The notes: generated by a model from the sequence alone, not told the origin. A DNA stretch of 64,000 nucleotides from Streptomyces sp. V4I2 (GCF_030817655.1 NZ_JAUSZM010000003.1:7812001-7876000), one strand, 5' to 3'. Shown: positions 42,984 to 52,883, numbered from the stretch's first letter. Translations and numbers: made by a program.

Positions 42984-45104
42984 GTGACCGCCGAGACGTC
43001 CGTGCCGTCCACAGCTCTGCTGGCAGGAGCAGACCGGGACGGTTCCAACTACACCGCGCGGCACCTGCTCGTCCTCGAGGGGCTCGAGGCAGTGCGCAAG
43101 CGCCCAGGAATGTATATCGGCTCGACCGACAGTCGTGGCCTGATGCACTGCCTGTGGGAGATCATCGACAACTCCGTCGACGAGGCCCTCGGGGGCTACT
43201 GCGACCACATCGAGGTGATCCTCCACGACGACGGCTCGGTAGAGGTCCGCGACAACGGCCGCGGCATCCCGGTCGACGTCGAGCCCAAGACCGGCCTCTC
43301 CGGCGTCGAGGTCGTCATGACCAAACTGCACGCCGGCGGCAAGTTCGGCGGCGGCTCGTACGCCGCGTCCGGCGGTCTGCACGGCGTCGGCGCCTCCGTG
43401 GTGAACGCGCTGTCCGCGCGGCTGGACGTCGAGGTGGACCGCAGCGGTCACACTCACGCCATCAGCTTCCGGCGAGGCGTTCCCGGCGCCTTCGCCGCGA
43501 TGGGCCCGGACGCCAAGTTCGAGGCGGGGGGTCTGCGCAAGGCCAAGAAGATCCCCAGGACCCGTACCGGCACGAGGGTGCGGTACTGGGCCGACCGCCA
43601 GATCTTCCTCAAGGACGCCAAGCTCTCCCTGGAGCACCTGCACCAGCGCGCCCGCCAGACTGCCTTCCTGGTCCCCGGCCTCACCATCGTCGTCCGCGAC
43701 GAGTACGGCCTGGGCGAGGGCGGCAGCAAGGGCGAGGAGTCCTTCCGCTTCGACGGCGGTATCAGCGAGTTCTGCGAGTACCTGGCCACCGACAAGCCGG
43801 TCTGCGACGTCCTCCGCCTCTCCGGCCAGGGCACCTTCAAGGAGACCGTCCCCGTCCTGGACGACCACGGTCAGATGACGCCCACCGAAGTCACCCGTGA
43901 GCTCGGCGTGGATGTCGCACTCCGCTGGGGGACCGGCTACGACACGACCCTGAAGTCGTTCGTCAACATCATCGCCACCCCCAAGGGCGGCACCCATGTC
44001 GCCGGCTTCGAGCAGGCCGTCGTCAAGACGATGAACGAGGTGCTCCGCACCAAGAAGCTGCTGCGCGTCGCCGAGGACGACATCGTCAAGGACGACGCCC
44101 TGGAGGGCCTCACCGCGGTCGTCACCGTCCGTCTCGCGGAGCCCCAGTTCGAGGGGCAGACCAAGGAGGTCCTCGGTACCTCGGCGGCCCGCCGCATCGT
44201 GAACACGGTGATCTCCAAGGAGCTCAAGGCGTTCCTCACCTCCACGAAGCGGGACGCCGCGGCCCAGGCCCGCGTCGTCATGGAGAAGGCCGTCGCCGCC
44301 GCCCGTACGAGGATCGCCGCACGTCAGCACAAGGACGCGCAGCGCCGGAAGACGGCCCTGGAGTCTTCGTCGCTGCCCGCCAAGCTCGCCGACTGCCGCA
44401 GCGACGACGTGGAGCGCAGCGAGCTGTTCATCGTCGAGGGAGACTCCGCGCTCGGTACCGCCAAGCTCGCCCGGAACTCCGAGTTCCAGGCGCTGCTGCC
44501 GATCCGCGGCAAGATCCTCAACGTCCAGAAGTCGTCCGTCACGGACATGCTCAAGAACGCCGAGTGCGGCGCGATCATCCAGGTCATAGGAGCGGGTTCG
44601 GGTCGCACGTTCGACATCGATGCAGCCCGCTACGGCAAGATCATCATGATGACCGACGCCGATGTGGACGGCTCCCACATCCGGACCCTGCTGCTGACGC
44701 TGTTCCACCGCTACATGCGGCCCATGGTCGAGGCGGGCCGGGTGTTCGCGGCAGTGCCGCCGCTGCACCGCGTCGAGCTGATCCAGCCGAAGAAGGGCCA
44801 GGACAAGTACGTCTACACGTACTCGGACCGCGAGCTTCGCGACAAGCTGCTGGAGTTTCAGAGCAAGGGGGTCCGGTACAAGGACTCCATCCAGCGGTAC
44901 AAGGGCCTCGGCGAGATGGATGCGGACCAGCTGGCCGAGACCACCATGGACCCGCGCCACCGCACTCTGCGTCGGATCAACCTCTCCGATCTGGACTCCG
45001 CCGAGCAGGTGTTCGACCTGCTGATGGGTAACGACGTGGCACCGCGCAAGGAGTTCATCTCCAACTCGGCGGCGACGTTGGACCGGTCGCGCATCGACGC
45101 GTAG
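42984..45104 (+). CDS. parE: DNA topoisomerase IV subunit B (GyrB-like)
   Basis: 706 residues. GHKL ATPase domain with E-I-I-D-N-S-V-D-E-A near 60, transducer domain, and TOPRIM domain with E-G-D-S-A and D-A-D-V-D-G-S-H, the magnesium-binding acids that cut DNA with ParC. It decatenates daughter chromosomes. GTG 42984 follows GAGGAG; the ATG at 42945 adds an unlikely tail. Its partner parC lies 14 kb away on the opposite strand (58972-61428), the usual Streptomyces layout. Confidence 0.95.
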   Translation: MTAETSVPSTALLAGADRDGSNYTARHLLVLEGLEAVRKRPGMYIGSTDSRGLMHCLWEIIDNSVDEALGGYCDHIEVILHDDGSVEVRDNGRGIPVDVEPKTGLSGVEVVMTKLHAGGKFGGGSYAASGGLHGVGASVVNALSARLDVEVDRSGHTHAISFRRGVPGAFAAMGPDAKFEAGGLRKAKKIPRTRTGTRVRYWADRQIFLKDAKLSLEHLHQRARQTAFLVPGLTIVVRDEYGLGEGGSKGEESFRFDGGISEFCEYLATDKPVCDVLRLSGQGTFKETVPVLDDHGQMTPTEVTRELGVDVALRWGTGYDTTLKSFVNIIATPKGGTHVAGFEQAVVKTMNEVLRTKKLLRVAEDDIVKDDALEGLTAVVTVRLAEPQFEGQTKEVLGTSAARRIVNTVISKELKAFLTSTKRDAAAQARVVMEKAVAAARTRIAARQHKDAQRRKTALESSSLPAKLADCRSDDVERSELFIVEGDSALGTAKLARNSEFQALLPIRGKILNVQKSSVTDMLKNAECGAIIQVIGAGSGRTFDIDAARYGKIIMMTDADVDGSHIRTLLLTLFHRYMRPMVEAGRVFAAVPPLHRVELIQPKKGQDKYVYTYSDRELRDKLLEFQSKGVRYKDSIQRYKGLGEMDADQLAETTMDPRHRTLRRINLSDLDSAEQVFDLLMGNDVAPRKEFISNSAATLDRSRIDA

Positions 45105-45112
45105 CCGCTGCG

Positions 45113-45148
45113 CTGGGCCCGGGCCGGTGAGACGGGGGTCGGGCCCAG
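45113..45148 (+). terminator. Terminator after parE
   Basis: CTGGGCCC (45113-45120) pairs with GGGCCCAG (45141-45148) nine bases after the stop. The following 45149-45887 contains only very GC-rich open frames on both strands with no codon-position pattern or recognisable product. Confidence 0.6.
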
Positions 45149-45887
45149 GCGGGCGGGGAGGCCGTGGTCGGCCGGGCCGGCAGATGTGAGATGCACGGGC
45201 CGGGTGGGTCCGGATGGGGCGCCCCTGGGCCTGCGGCCTGGGCCGCCAGGCTGGAGTGACTGCGGCTCTGGCGCCGGGGCGGTGCGAGGAGTGTGGCTTG
45301 CCCGGTCGGGGGTGACGTGGGCGGACCAGGTCCGGCTGGAATGGGATGTGTGGTTCCGGTCTGGCCAGGGTGAGATCTTCAGCCACGATCGGGCGGGTGC
45401 GAGGGCGGGCGCGTGCCTTGCCGACTGTGCCGTTCGACTGCGAGGGCCGTTCGACTGTGAGGCTCACGGCTTCGCCACCGGTGTATCGACCCTGCCCCGC
45501 CAGGCTTGGCCCGGCGGGCCGTCGGGGAGAGGCTTTGGGTGCCCGACTCGGTTCGCAATCCTGGCGTATCGCACGACGCGTAGTGTGCAGAGGCGGGCGC
45601 GGCAGGCGCGGCCGGACGGTGCGCATGGCCGTGCCGATCGCGGCGGCTTGCACGGGCCCGCGAGTCCGGCGGGCGGGCGAGCCCGATGTGCGCGCGAGGC
45701 CGGGCGGACTGCGAGGCAGGGAGGGCCACCTTGCGGTGTCTCCACCCGTGGGTGGAGGTCAGCGGTCGTCGGGGATCCACCCATGATCCACCCCGGCTCC
45801 GATCTGTCGACCTGCGCACTTGCGTAGCGTCGAAGGCGTCGGCAGCGCTCGCTGTCGATCTCGCCCTTCCCCGCTACGGAGGCTCCG

Positions 45888-46412
45888 ATGCCCGGGCTCG
45901 TCGACGCGTTGATGATCGTGGCCGTGGTCGTCCTGGTGGCCGTCCGGCAGTTCCGCCCCGGACGGATCGACACCCAGAGGCGATTGTGGCTCCTGCCCGC
46001 GGTCCTGGCCGTCATCGCGCTCCGCGAGCCGCACATGGTCGACGCCCACCACCCCGCGGCATCGGTCGCCCTGCTCGTCACCGAATTGATCACGGGCCTC
46101 GGCATCGGAGCCGGCTGGGCCTGGACCACCCGAATATGGGTGGAGCCGAACGGCGCGGTGTGGAGCAGGAGCACCAAGGCGAGCGGAGTGGTCTGGGTCG
46201 TCGGCATCGGATTGCGGGTCGGCCTCTTCGCGCTCGGCGCGGCGCTCGGCATCCACCAGGACTCCTCCGCCCTGCTGCTCGCCCTGGCGGCCACACTTCT
46301 GGTCCGCTCCGGGATGCTCGCCCGGCGGGCCCAGTCCCTGCACCCGGCTGCCGTTCCCGGTACGGCGTACGGTGACCGCATGCCCCCGCCCGCGTGGAAG
46401 GAACGGGTGTGA
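45888..46412 (+). CDS. CcdC-like (DUF1453) membrane protein
   Basis: 174 residues with about five hydrophobic helices (V-D-A-L-M-I-V-A-V-V-V-L-V at the start, W-L-L-P-A-V-L-A-V-I-A-L) and the R-R-x-x-x-P pattern near 30. It resembles the CcdC/DUF1453 family of unknown function. ATG 45888 follows GGAGG. Its stop overlaps the GTG of the sensor kinase gene (GTGA), so the three genes 45888-48246 are one coupled operon and the protein may modulate the kinase. Confidence 0.75.
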   Translation: MPGLVDALMIVAVVVLVAVRQFRPGRIDTQRRLWLLPAVLAVIALREPHMVDAHHPAASVALLVTELITGLGIGAGWAWTTRIWVEPNGAVWSRSTKASGVVWVVGIGLRVGLFALGAALGIHQDSSALLLALAATLLVRSGMLARRAQSLHPAAVPGTAYGDRMPPPAWKERV

Positions 46413-47566
46413 CGGAGACGGAGAACGTCTGGACACGCTGGCCCTCCCGGGAGGCACTCGGGCGCGGGGCGACCTCGGGCCCTCGGCGTCTGATCGGGTG
46501 GGTGACACGGAGCCTGGTGCTGGGCATGCTCCTGTGGGGCGTCTTCACCAGCAGCCAGGGGCACGGCTGGGGGGCCGTCGGGGCAGCGGCGGCCGTCCTG
46601 CTGGCGGCGTTCGTGGCCTGGGCCCTCTACCGCACCACCCTCGCGCACCGGCTCTGGCCCTCCCTGACTCTCACCACGGTGCTCCTGGGGATCGCGGTGG
46701 TTGCCCAGACCGCCGACTTCAGGGTTCCCGCCCTCGTCCTGTGGTGCGGGTGTGCCGTCACCGCCCTGGAGCGGCTGCCCCTCGTGGCCGCCCTGCCGGT
46801 GACCGCGGTCGCCCTCACCTCGTACGCCGCGGTCAATGACGACCCCTGGCTGACCACGGCGGTCACGACAGCGGGGCTCGCCCTCGCCGGATACGTCCTG
46901 CGGCTGGACGCCGAGGCCCGTGGCAACGCCCAGCGGCTGCTCGACCAGGAGCGTGCCGCGCGGGCGGCCGAGGCGGAGTCGGCGGCACTCGCGGAGCGGG
47001 CGCGTATCGCACGGGAGATTCATGACGTGCTGGCCCACAGTCTCTCGGCGCAACTCGTGCACTTGGAAGCGGCCCGGCTGCTGATCGAGGGAGGGGCTGA
47101 CCGGGAGCAGATTCTCGCGCGGGTGGTGGCGGCACGGGGAATGGCCCGCGACGGCCTCGCCGAGACCCGGCAGTCGCTGTCGACCCTGCGTGGCGAGTTG
47201 ACCCCGCTGGAGGACTTCCTGTCCCAGCTCGTCGGTACGGCCGACGGCGCCGAGGCCACCATTTCGGGTGAGCGCAGACCTCTGCCGGCCGAGGCGTCGC
47301 AGGCCGTGCGGAGGGTCGCTCAGGAGGCCCTTACCAACGTCCGCAAGCATGCGCCGGGGGCGAACGTGCAGGTGAGGCTGGAGTACGGCGAGCATCAGGT
47401 GACGCTGGTCGTGCGGGACTCGGGCGGCTCGCCGGGCGAACTCGGCGGGAGCGGCGCCGGGTACGGTCTGCTGGGCATGCGGGAGCGTGCCGAGCTGCTG
47501 GGCGGCTCGCTGGAGGCCGGGCCGGGCAAGGAGGGGTTCGTGGTGACGTTGCAGGTACCCGTATGA
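46409..47566 (+). CDS. NarL-type sensor histidine kinase
   Basis: 385 residues. About five membrane helices in the first ~150 residues, then the HisKA_3 dimerisation domain with R-E-I-H-D-V-L-A-H-S (phosphorylated His near 207) and a HATPase domain with A-x-x-E-A-L-T-N-V-x-K-H and G-x-G-Y-G-L-L-G-M-R-E-R. GTG 46409 has GGAAGGA upstream and overlaps the previous stop. No extracellular sensor domain is visible, so it probably senses the membrane. Partner regulator follows with ATGA overlap. Confidence 0.93.
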   Translation: MTETENVWTRWPSREALGRGATSGPRRLIGWVTRSLVLGMLLWGVFTSSQGHGWGAVGAAAAVLLAAFVAWALYRTTLAHRLWPSLTLTTVLLGIAVVAQTADFRVPALVLWCGCAVTALERLPLVAALPVTAVALTSYAAVNDDPWLTTAVTTAGLALAGYVLRLDAEARGNAQRLLDQERAARAAEAESAALAERARIAREIHDVLAHSLSAQLVHLEAARLLIEGGADREQILARVVAARGMARDGLAETRQSLSTLRGELTPLEDFLSQLVGTADGAEATISGERRPLPAEASQAVRRVAQEALTNVRKHAPGANVQVRLEYGEHQVTLVVRDSGGSPGELGGSGAGYGLLGMRERAELLGGSLEAGPGKEGFVVTLQVPV

Positions 47567-48246
47567 CAGCGGGGCCGGGGGAGAAGGCGGCCCGGGTGGT
47601 GGTCGTGGACGACCAGACCGTGGTCCGCGAGGGCATTGTGATGTTGCTTGGGCTGCTGCCCGGGATCGAGGTCGTCGGAGCCGCGGGGGATGGCGACGAG
47701 GCGGTGAAGCTCGTTGCCGAACTCGCCCCGGACGTGGTGCTGATGGATCTGCGCATGCCCCGCTGTGACGGGGTCGAGGCGACCCGTCGTATCCGGGCGG
47801 AGCACCCCGGGACGCAGGTCGTGGTGCTGACGACGTACGCGGACGACGAGTCGTTGTTCCCGGCGCTGCGAGCGGGGGCGCGTGGCTATCTGACCAAGGA
47901 TGCGGGGGGTGAGGAGATCGTGCGGGCCGTGCGGAGTGTGCTGTCCGGGGACGCGGGGCTGTCGCCGAGCATCCAACGGCGGCTGTTGGAGAGGCTGTCG
48001 GAGCCCGAGCCGGCGTCGGTGGTGTCCGTCGGGGCGTCGGACGGGCTCACTGTCCGGGAGACCGAGGTGGTGGTGCTGATCGCCGAGGGTCTCAGCAATC
48101 AGGAGATCGCCCGTCGGTTGCACGTCTCCACGGCGACGGTGAAGACCCACATCAACAACCTCTTCGCCAAGACGGGTCTCAAGGACCGTGCGCAGGCGGT
48201 GCGTTACGCGTACGGGAATGGGCTTGTACGGCCACCGAGGGGGTGA
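47563..48246 (+). CDS. NarL/LuxR-family response regulator
   Basis: 227 residues. Receiver domain about 8-125 with the phosphorylated Asp in V-L-M-D-L-R-M-P, Lys in Y-L-T-K-D, and a C-terminal LuxR helix-turn-helix (L-T-V-R-E-T-E-V, I-A-R-R-L-H-V-S-T-A-T-V-K-T-H). Start overlaps the kinase stop. It completes a two-component pair; targets are unknown, but the next genes encode a symporter module. Confidence 0.95.
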   Translation: MTAGPGEKAARVVVVDDQTVVREGIVMLLGLLPGIEVVGAAGDGDEAVKLVAELAPDVVLMDLRMPRCDGVEATRRIRAEHPGTQVVVLTTYADDESLFPALRAGARGYLTKDAGGEEIVRAVRSVLSGDAGLSPSIQRRLLERLSEPEPASVVSVGASDGLTVRETEVVVLIAEGLSNQEIARRLHVSTATVKTHINNLFAKTGLKDRAQAVRYAYGNGLVRPPRG

Positions 48247-48315
48247 GTCACCTGATGGGGTGAAGAGCGCGGGGAAGAAGAGTCGGGGATCTTCCCGTTC
48301 TGTCCATCCTTGGGC

Positions 48316-48876
48316 ATGCAGTCAAGCAACGGTCGCTCCCGCGGAGGCGGCGGTGGTGCCGAGAGTTCGGTCGACAACCACGAGAGTCATGTTCCGGTGC
48401 CCGCCGGTGGTCCCGGACAGGTGAGGTACGACGATCCCTGGTACGACGCACTGGCCTCCGGCTGGGGCGAGTCGGGTGGTGTCGGCGCGCCCGTGCCCGC
48501 AGTTTCGCAGGCGCCGCGCGAGGAGGAGGCCACAGCTGTCGCGGCGGCCGAGGTGTACCTGGAAGTGCAGCGCAGTGCGGCCTTTCAGGAGGTGCGCAGT
48601 CGGTACCGGCGATTCGTGGTGCCGGCGGTCGTCGTGTTCTTCGTCTGGTACCTCGCCTATGTCGTGACCGCCACGACGGCACCCGGGCTGATGGCACGTC
48701 CCGTGGCGGGTGCTGTGAACGTGGCGATGTTGGCGGGACTGGGGCAGTTCCTCACGACCTTCCTGTTCACCTGGGCCTATGTGCGGCACGCGCGGCTGCG
48801 CCGGGACCGGGCCGCGCTCGAACTGCGGTGGGACACCCAGGAACTGACACGCGGCATCCGGGGCGGTGTGTCGTGA
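48316..48876 (+). CDS. DUF485 membrane protein, symporter partner
   Basis: 186 residues. The first ~85 are hydrophilic and low-complexity; the DUF485 domain follows with F-V-V-P-A-V-V-V-F-F-V-W-Y-L and a second helix G-L-G-Q-F-L-T-T-F-L-F-T-W-A-Y-V. Small DUF485 proteins are encoded directly before acetate/solute symporters (YjcH-ActP in E. coli). The stop overlaps the symporter GTG. ATG 48316 is chosen over TTG 48310. Confidence 0.88.
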   Translation: MQSSNGRSRGGGGGAESSVDNHESHVPVPAGGPGQVRYDDPWYDALASGWGESGGVGAPVPAVSQAPREEEATAVAAAEVYLEVQRSAAFQEVRSRYRRFVVPAVVVFFVWYLAYVVTATTAPGLMARPVAGAVNVAMLAGLGQFLTTFLFTWAYVRHARLRRDRAALELRWDTQELTRGIRGGVS

Positions 48877-50465
48877 CGGGGGACCATCAGACGCTGGCGT
48901 TGCTTCTGTTCAGTGTGTTCGTCGCCGTGACGCTGGGGATCACGACATGGGTGAGCCGTCACCGGCACGGCTCGGCGGAGGAGTTCTACGCGGGCGGCCG
49001 GCTCTTCTCACCGATGGAGAATGGTTTTGCCATCGCGGGTGACTACATGTCGGCCGCCTCCTTCCTCGGCATCTCCGGACTGATCGCCCTCTACGGCTAC
49101 GACGGGCTGCTGTACTCGGTGGGCTTCCTCGTGGCCTGGCTCGTCGTGCTGTTCCTCGTCGCCGAACTCGTGCGCAACTGCGGGCGGTTCACGCTCGCCG
49201 ACGTGGTCGCGGCGCGGATGAGCGAGCGGCCCGTGCGGATCGCGGCGGGAACCTCCTCGGTCACCGTGTCCGTTCTGTATCTGGTGGCGCAGATGGTGGG
49301 AGCGGGCAGTCTGGTCGCGCTGCTGCTCGGAGGCACCAGCGGGGCGGCGCGGACCTGGACGGTCATCGGGGTCGGCGCGCTCATGGTGATCTATGTGTCG
49401 TTGGGAGGGATGCGGGCCACCACCTGGATCCAGATCGTGAAGGCGGTCCTGCTGCTGGCCGGCACCGTCACGCTGACCGTGCTCGTCCTGGTGCGGTTCC
49501 ACGGCGACTTCGACCAACTGCTGCGCACGGCGGCGGAGCGCAGTGGTCACGGTGAAAGCTTCCTGGCACCCGGCCTGAGGTACGGCGGAGACTGGACCGC
49601 CCGCTTCGACTTCATCAGCCTGGGACTCGCGCTTGTGCTGGGCACGGCCGGGCTGCCGCACATCCTGTCCCGCTTCTACACCGTGCCCACCGCGCGGGCC
49701 GCCCGGCGCTCGGTCGTCTGGTCGATCGGGCTCATCGGCGGCTTCTACCTGATGACGATCGTCCTCGGGTTCGGCGCGGCAGCGATCGTGGGGCCGGAGG
49801 CGGTACGGGGGTCCAACGCGGCCGGGAATACGGCGGTTCCGCTGCTGGCACTCGACCTGGGAGGTGGCGCGGACTCCACGGGAGGAACGGTTCTCTTCGC
49901 GATCGTGGCCGCCGTCGCCTTCGCCACGATCCTCGCTGTGGTCGCCGGGATCACGCTCGCCTCCTCCGCCTCCGTCGCCCACGACCTGTACGCCTCACTG
50001 CGGCGTTCCCATGCCAAGCCGCGCAGCGAAGTGGCCGTCGCCCGCGCCGCGGCCGTCGGCATCGGGGTGGTCGCGATCGCCCTCGGTCTGCTGGCACGCG
50101 ATCTGAACGTGGCGTTCCTCGTGGGACTCGCGTTCGCCGTCGCCGCGTCCGCCAATCTGCCGGTGCTGCTCTACTCGCTGTTCTGGCGCGGCTTCACCAC
50201 GCGTGGCGCCGTGTGGGCCGTCTACGGCGGGCTGATCCCGGCCGTCGTGCTCGTGGTGCTGTCGCCGGTGGTGTCGGGCAGCCCCGAGTCACTGTTCCCG
50301 GGCGTCGACTTCCAGTTCTTCCCGCTGCAGAACCCCGGCCTCGTCTCAATCCCGCTGGGCTTCGTCGCGGGCTGGCTCGGCACGGTCACCTCGGGGGAAC
50401 TGCCCGACGAGGCCAAACACGCGGAGACTGAGGTGCGCTCGCTGACCGGAGCGGGGGCCGTGTAA
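48873..50465 (+). CDS. Sodium:solute symporter, acetate permease (ActP) type
   Basis: 530 residues with ~13 membrane helices. Family marks: Y-x-G-G-R-L-F-S-P near residue 40, G-D-Y-M-S-A-A-S-F-L-G-I-S-G, and the sodium-site segment in TM8 with the S-S-A-S-V-A-H-D-L-Y pattern near 350. ActP proteins import acetate, glycolate and related carboxylates. GTG 48873 overlaps the DUF485 stop. Two two-component systems flank it, one on each side, which suggests regulated uptake of a carboxylate. Confidence 0.93.
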   Translation: MTGDHQTLALLLFSVFVAVTLGITTWVSRHRHGSAEEFYAGGRLFSPMENGFAIAGDYMSAASFLGISGLIALYGYDGLLYSVGFLVAWLVVLFLVAELVRNCGRFTLADVVAARMSERPVRIAAGTSSVTVSVLYLVAQMVGAGSLVALLLGGTSGAARTWTVIGVGALMVIYVSLGGMRATTWIQIVKAVLLLAGTVTLTVLVLVRFHGDFDQLLRTAAERSGHGESFLAPGLRYGGDWTARFDFISLGLALVLGTAGLPHILSRFYTVPTARAARRSVVWSIGLIGGFYLMTIVLGFGAAAIVGPEAVRGSNAAGNTAVPLLALDLGGGADSTGGTVLFAIVAAVAFATILAVVAGITLASSASVAHDLYASLRRSHAKPRSEVAVARAAAVGIGVVAIALGLLARDLNVAFLVGLAFAVAASANLPVLLYSLFWRGFTTRGAVWAVYGGLIPAVVLVVLSPVVSGSPESLFPGVDFQFFPLQNPGLVSIPLGFVAGWLGTVTSGELPDEAKHAETEVRSLTGAGAV

Positions 50466-50535
50466 GGGGCGGCGCTGTCACCGTCGTACGGCAGGGGCTC
50501 ACCCGGATGCAGCGATGGCACCCACCGGCCGGCCC

Positions 50536-51216
50536 TCAGCCGTGGGTCGCCCACACATAGCGGTGCTCCGGGCGGCCCGCGTCGCCGTACTTGAGGGTGA
50601 GTCTGGCCCGCCCCGTGCGCTCCAGGAGCTTCAGATAGCGCTGGGCGGTCTGGCGGCTCACTCCGGTGCGTTCGGCGATCTCCTGGGCCGACAGGGGGCC
50701 TTCGGCGTTCATGAGGGAGCGTCGTACGAGTTCCGCGGTGGTGGGGGAGTGGCCCTTGGGGAGTGCGGGCTCCGACGGTGTGGACAGGGCCCCGAAGATG
50801 CGGTCGACCTCGGCCTGTTCGGCCTCGCCGCCGCCTTCGAGGGTGCGGCGCAGCTGCGCGTATGCCTCCAGCTTGGCGCGCAGGCCCGCGAAGGCGAACG
50901 GCTTGACCAGGTACTGCAGCGCGCCCTGTCGCATCGCGGCCTGCACGGTGGAGACGTCCCGCGCCGCCGTCACCATGATCACGTCGGTCTGGTGGCCACG
51001 TCGGCGCATTTCCTGGACGACCGTGAGGCCCGTCGCGTCGGGCAGGTAGTGGTCCAGGAGGATCAGGTCCACCTGGGGCAGCGCCTCCAACTGGCTCAGC
51101 GCCTCGGCCGCGCTGTGCGCCTCGCCGGCCACACGGAAGCCCGGGACCTTCTCGACGTAGGCGGCGTTGACCCGCGCGACCCGGAGGTCGTCGTCCACGA
51201 CCAGGACCTCGATCAT
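50536..51216 (-). CDS. DcuR/CitB-family response regulator
   Basis: 226 residues. Receiver domain about 3-120 with D-D-D, the phosphorylated Asp in L-I-L-L-D-H-Y-L-P and K in L-V-K-P-F; the C-terminal ~60 residues form a winged helix with E-I-A-E-R-T-G-V-S-R-Q-T-A-Q-R-Y-L. This is the CitB/DcuR class that controls carboxylate uptake genes. ATG 51216 follows GGAGGAG and overlaps the sensor stop. Convergent with the symporter, likely its regulator. Confidence 0.93.
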   Translation of the reverse strand: MIEVLVVDDDLRVARVNAAYVEKVPGFRVAGEAHSAAEALSQLEALPQVDLILLDHYLPDATGLTVVQEMRRRGHQTDVIMVTAARDVSTVQAAMRQGALQYLVKPFAFAGLRAKLEAYAQLRRTLEGGGEAEQAEVDRIFGALSTPSEPALPKGHSPTTAELVRRSLMNAEGPLSAQEIAERTGVSRQTAQRYLKLLERTGRARLTLKYGDAGRPEHRYVWATHG

Positions 51217-52883
51217 CGCGACTCCTCCTCGGTGGCGGACGGCTGGGTCTGCGGCGCCGTGAGGGCCGGTTCCGGCTCGGCCAGGGCGTCGGGCAGGACG
51301 ACCGTGAACTCCGCGCCCCCGCCGCCCGCCTCGCCGACCCTGGCGCTGCCACCCTGGCGTTCGGCGAGCCTGCGCACAAGGGAGAGCCCGATGCCGCGGT
51401 TCCGGTGGGCCGGCGGCTTCTTCGTGGACCAACCCTCGGTGAAGACCAACTCGCGGTGCTCCACCGGGACTCCGGGCCCCGTGTCGCGCACCCTGAGGAC
51501 GGCGGTACGCCCCTCCGCGCGCAACTCGACCTCCACGCGCGCGTGCGGCGTGCCCGCGACGGCGTCCAGCGCGTTGTCGACCAGGTTGCCGAGGATGGTG
51601 ACCAGCCCACCGGGGTCGACCAGCCGGTCCGGCAGCCGGGTCCGGTCCGAGACCCACAGGGCGACCCCGCGCTCGGCCGCGACGGTCGCCTTGCCGACCA
51701 GCAGAGCGGCGAGCAGGGGGTCCTGGATCTTCTCGGTGACCTGTTCGGCGGTGGCACGGTGGTCGCCGACGACCTCGCCGACGAAGTCCACGGCGTCGTC
51801 GTACATCTCCAGTTCGAGCAGTCCGAGGAGTGTGTGCATGCGGTTGGCGTGCTCGTGGTCCTGGGCGCGCAGTGCGTCGATCAGCCCCTGCGTGGAGTCG
51901 AGCTCCCGGCCCAGCTGCTCCAGTTCGGTGCGGTCGCGCAGGGTGACGACGGCACCGCCGTCGTCGGTGGGCATGCGGTTGGCGACCAGCACCCGCTGGC
52001 CACGCACGGTGAGCAGGTCGGTGCCCGTCACCCGGCCGGCGAGCACGTCGGCCGTACGGCCCTCGCCGAGCGCCTCGTCCGGGGAGCGGCCGACGGCCTC
52101 GTCGCCGATGCCCAGCAGGCGCTGCGCCTCGTCGTTGAGCAGGCGCACGCGGCCGGTGCGGTCCAGGGCGACGACGCCCTCCCGGATGCCGTGCAGCATG
52201 GCCTCGCGCTCCGCGAGCAGGCCCGAGATGTCCGAGAAAGCCAGGTCCCGGGTCTGCCGATGGACCCGGCGGGAGATGAGCCAGGCGGCCAGCGCACCGA
52301 CGGCCAGGGCGCCGCCGGCGTACGCGAACAGCCCCGGGATCGCGTGGATCAGCCGCGCGCGCACGCTGTCGTACGCGATGCCGACCGAGACGGCGCCGAC
52401 GATGTCGCCGTCGCTGTCGCGCAGCGGCACCTTGCCGCGGGCGGAGCGGCCCAGGGTGCCACTGTCGATCTCCATGACCTCCTTGCCGGCGAGAGCCTGG
52501 CCGGGGTCGGTCGAGACGGTCCTGCCGACCTGGTCGGGGGTGGGGTGCGACCAGCGCACGCCCCGCCAGTCCATCACCACGACGTACTCGGCCCTGGTGG
52601 TCTCGCGGATCCGCTCCGCCGCCCTCTGGACGGGCCCGTCGGCTGTCGGAGGCGTGTTCTTGACCTCTTCGGCGATCCGCGGCTCGGCGGCGGTGGTCTG
52701 CGCGATCGCGAGCGCACGGCGCATCGCCTGGTCGTCCAGCTGGTCGCTGAGCGGAGCGAGGAAGAGCCCGGTCGCGAGCACCGCGACGCCCGCGGCGATC
52801 GCCAGCTGCATCAGCAGCACCTGCGAGAACACGCGCCGCGGCAGGCCGAGGCGCAGGCGTCGGGCGGGGGAAGTGCGGCTCAT
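51213..52883 (-). CDS. DcuS/CitA-family sensor histidine kinase
   Basis: 556 residues. TM1 about 18-40, periplasmic-side PAS-like (CACHE) sensor domain about 45-170, TM2 about 175-200, a cytoplasmic PAS domain (L-L-N-D-E-A-Q-R-L-L-G-I), then the SpoOB-type dimerisation helix with H-E-H-A-N-R-M-H and a HATPase domain (N-L-V-D-N-A-L-D-A-V, G-x-G-I-G-L-S-L-V-R-R). Such sensors detect di- or tricarboxylates outside the cell. The ATG at 52883 or 52889 both lack a clear RBS, so transcription may be leaderless. Confidence 0.93.
   Translation of the reverse strand: MSRTSPARRLRLGLPRRVFSQVLLMQLAIAAGVAVLATGLFLAPLSDQLDDQAMRRALAIAQTTAAEPRIAEEVKNTPPTADGPVQRAAERIRETTRAEYVVVMDWRGVRWSHPTPDQVGRTVSTDPGQALAGKEVMEIDSGTLGRSARGKVPLRDSDGDIVGAVSVGIAYDSVRARLIHAIPGLFAYAGGALAVGALAAWLISRRVHRQTRDLAFSDISGLLAEREAMLHGIREGVVALDRTGRVRLLNDEAQRLLGIGDEAVGRSPDEALGEGRTADVLAGRVTGTDLLTVRGQRVLVANRMPTDDGGAVVTLRDRTELEQLGRELDSTQGLIDALRAQDHEHANRMHTLLGLLELEMYDDAVDFVGEVVGDHRATAEQVTEKIQDPLLAALLVGKATVAAERGVALWVSDRTRLPDRLVDPGGLVTILGNLVDNALDAVAGTPHARVEVELRAEGRTAVLRVRDTGPGVPVEHRELVFTEGWSTKKPPAHRNRGIGLSLVRRLAERQGGSARVGEAGGGGAEFTVVLPDALAEPEPALTAPQTQPSATEEESR

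Noticed and set aside
42939..45653. Long minus-strand frame across parE
   Set aside because: Antisense shadow of parE with no recognisable domain.
45149..45887. Genes in the GC-rich gap after parE
   Set aside because: Frames on both strands overlap, lack RBSs and show no codon-position bias; no product recognisable.
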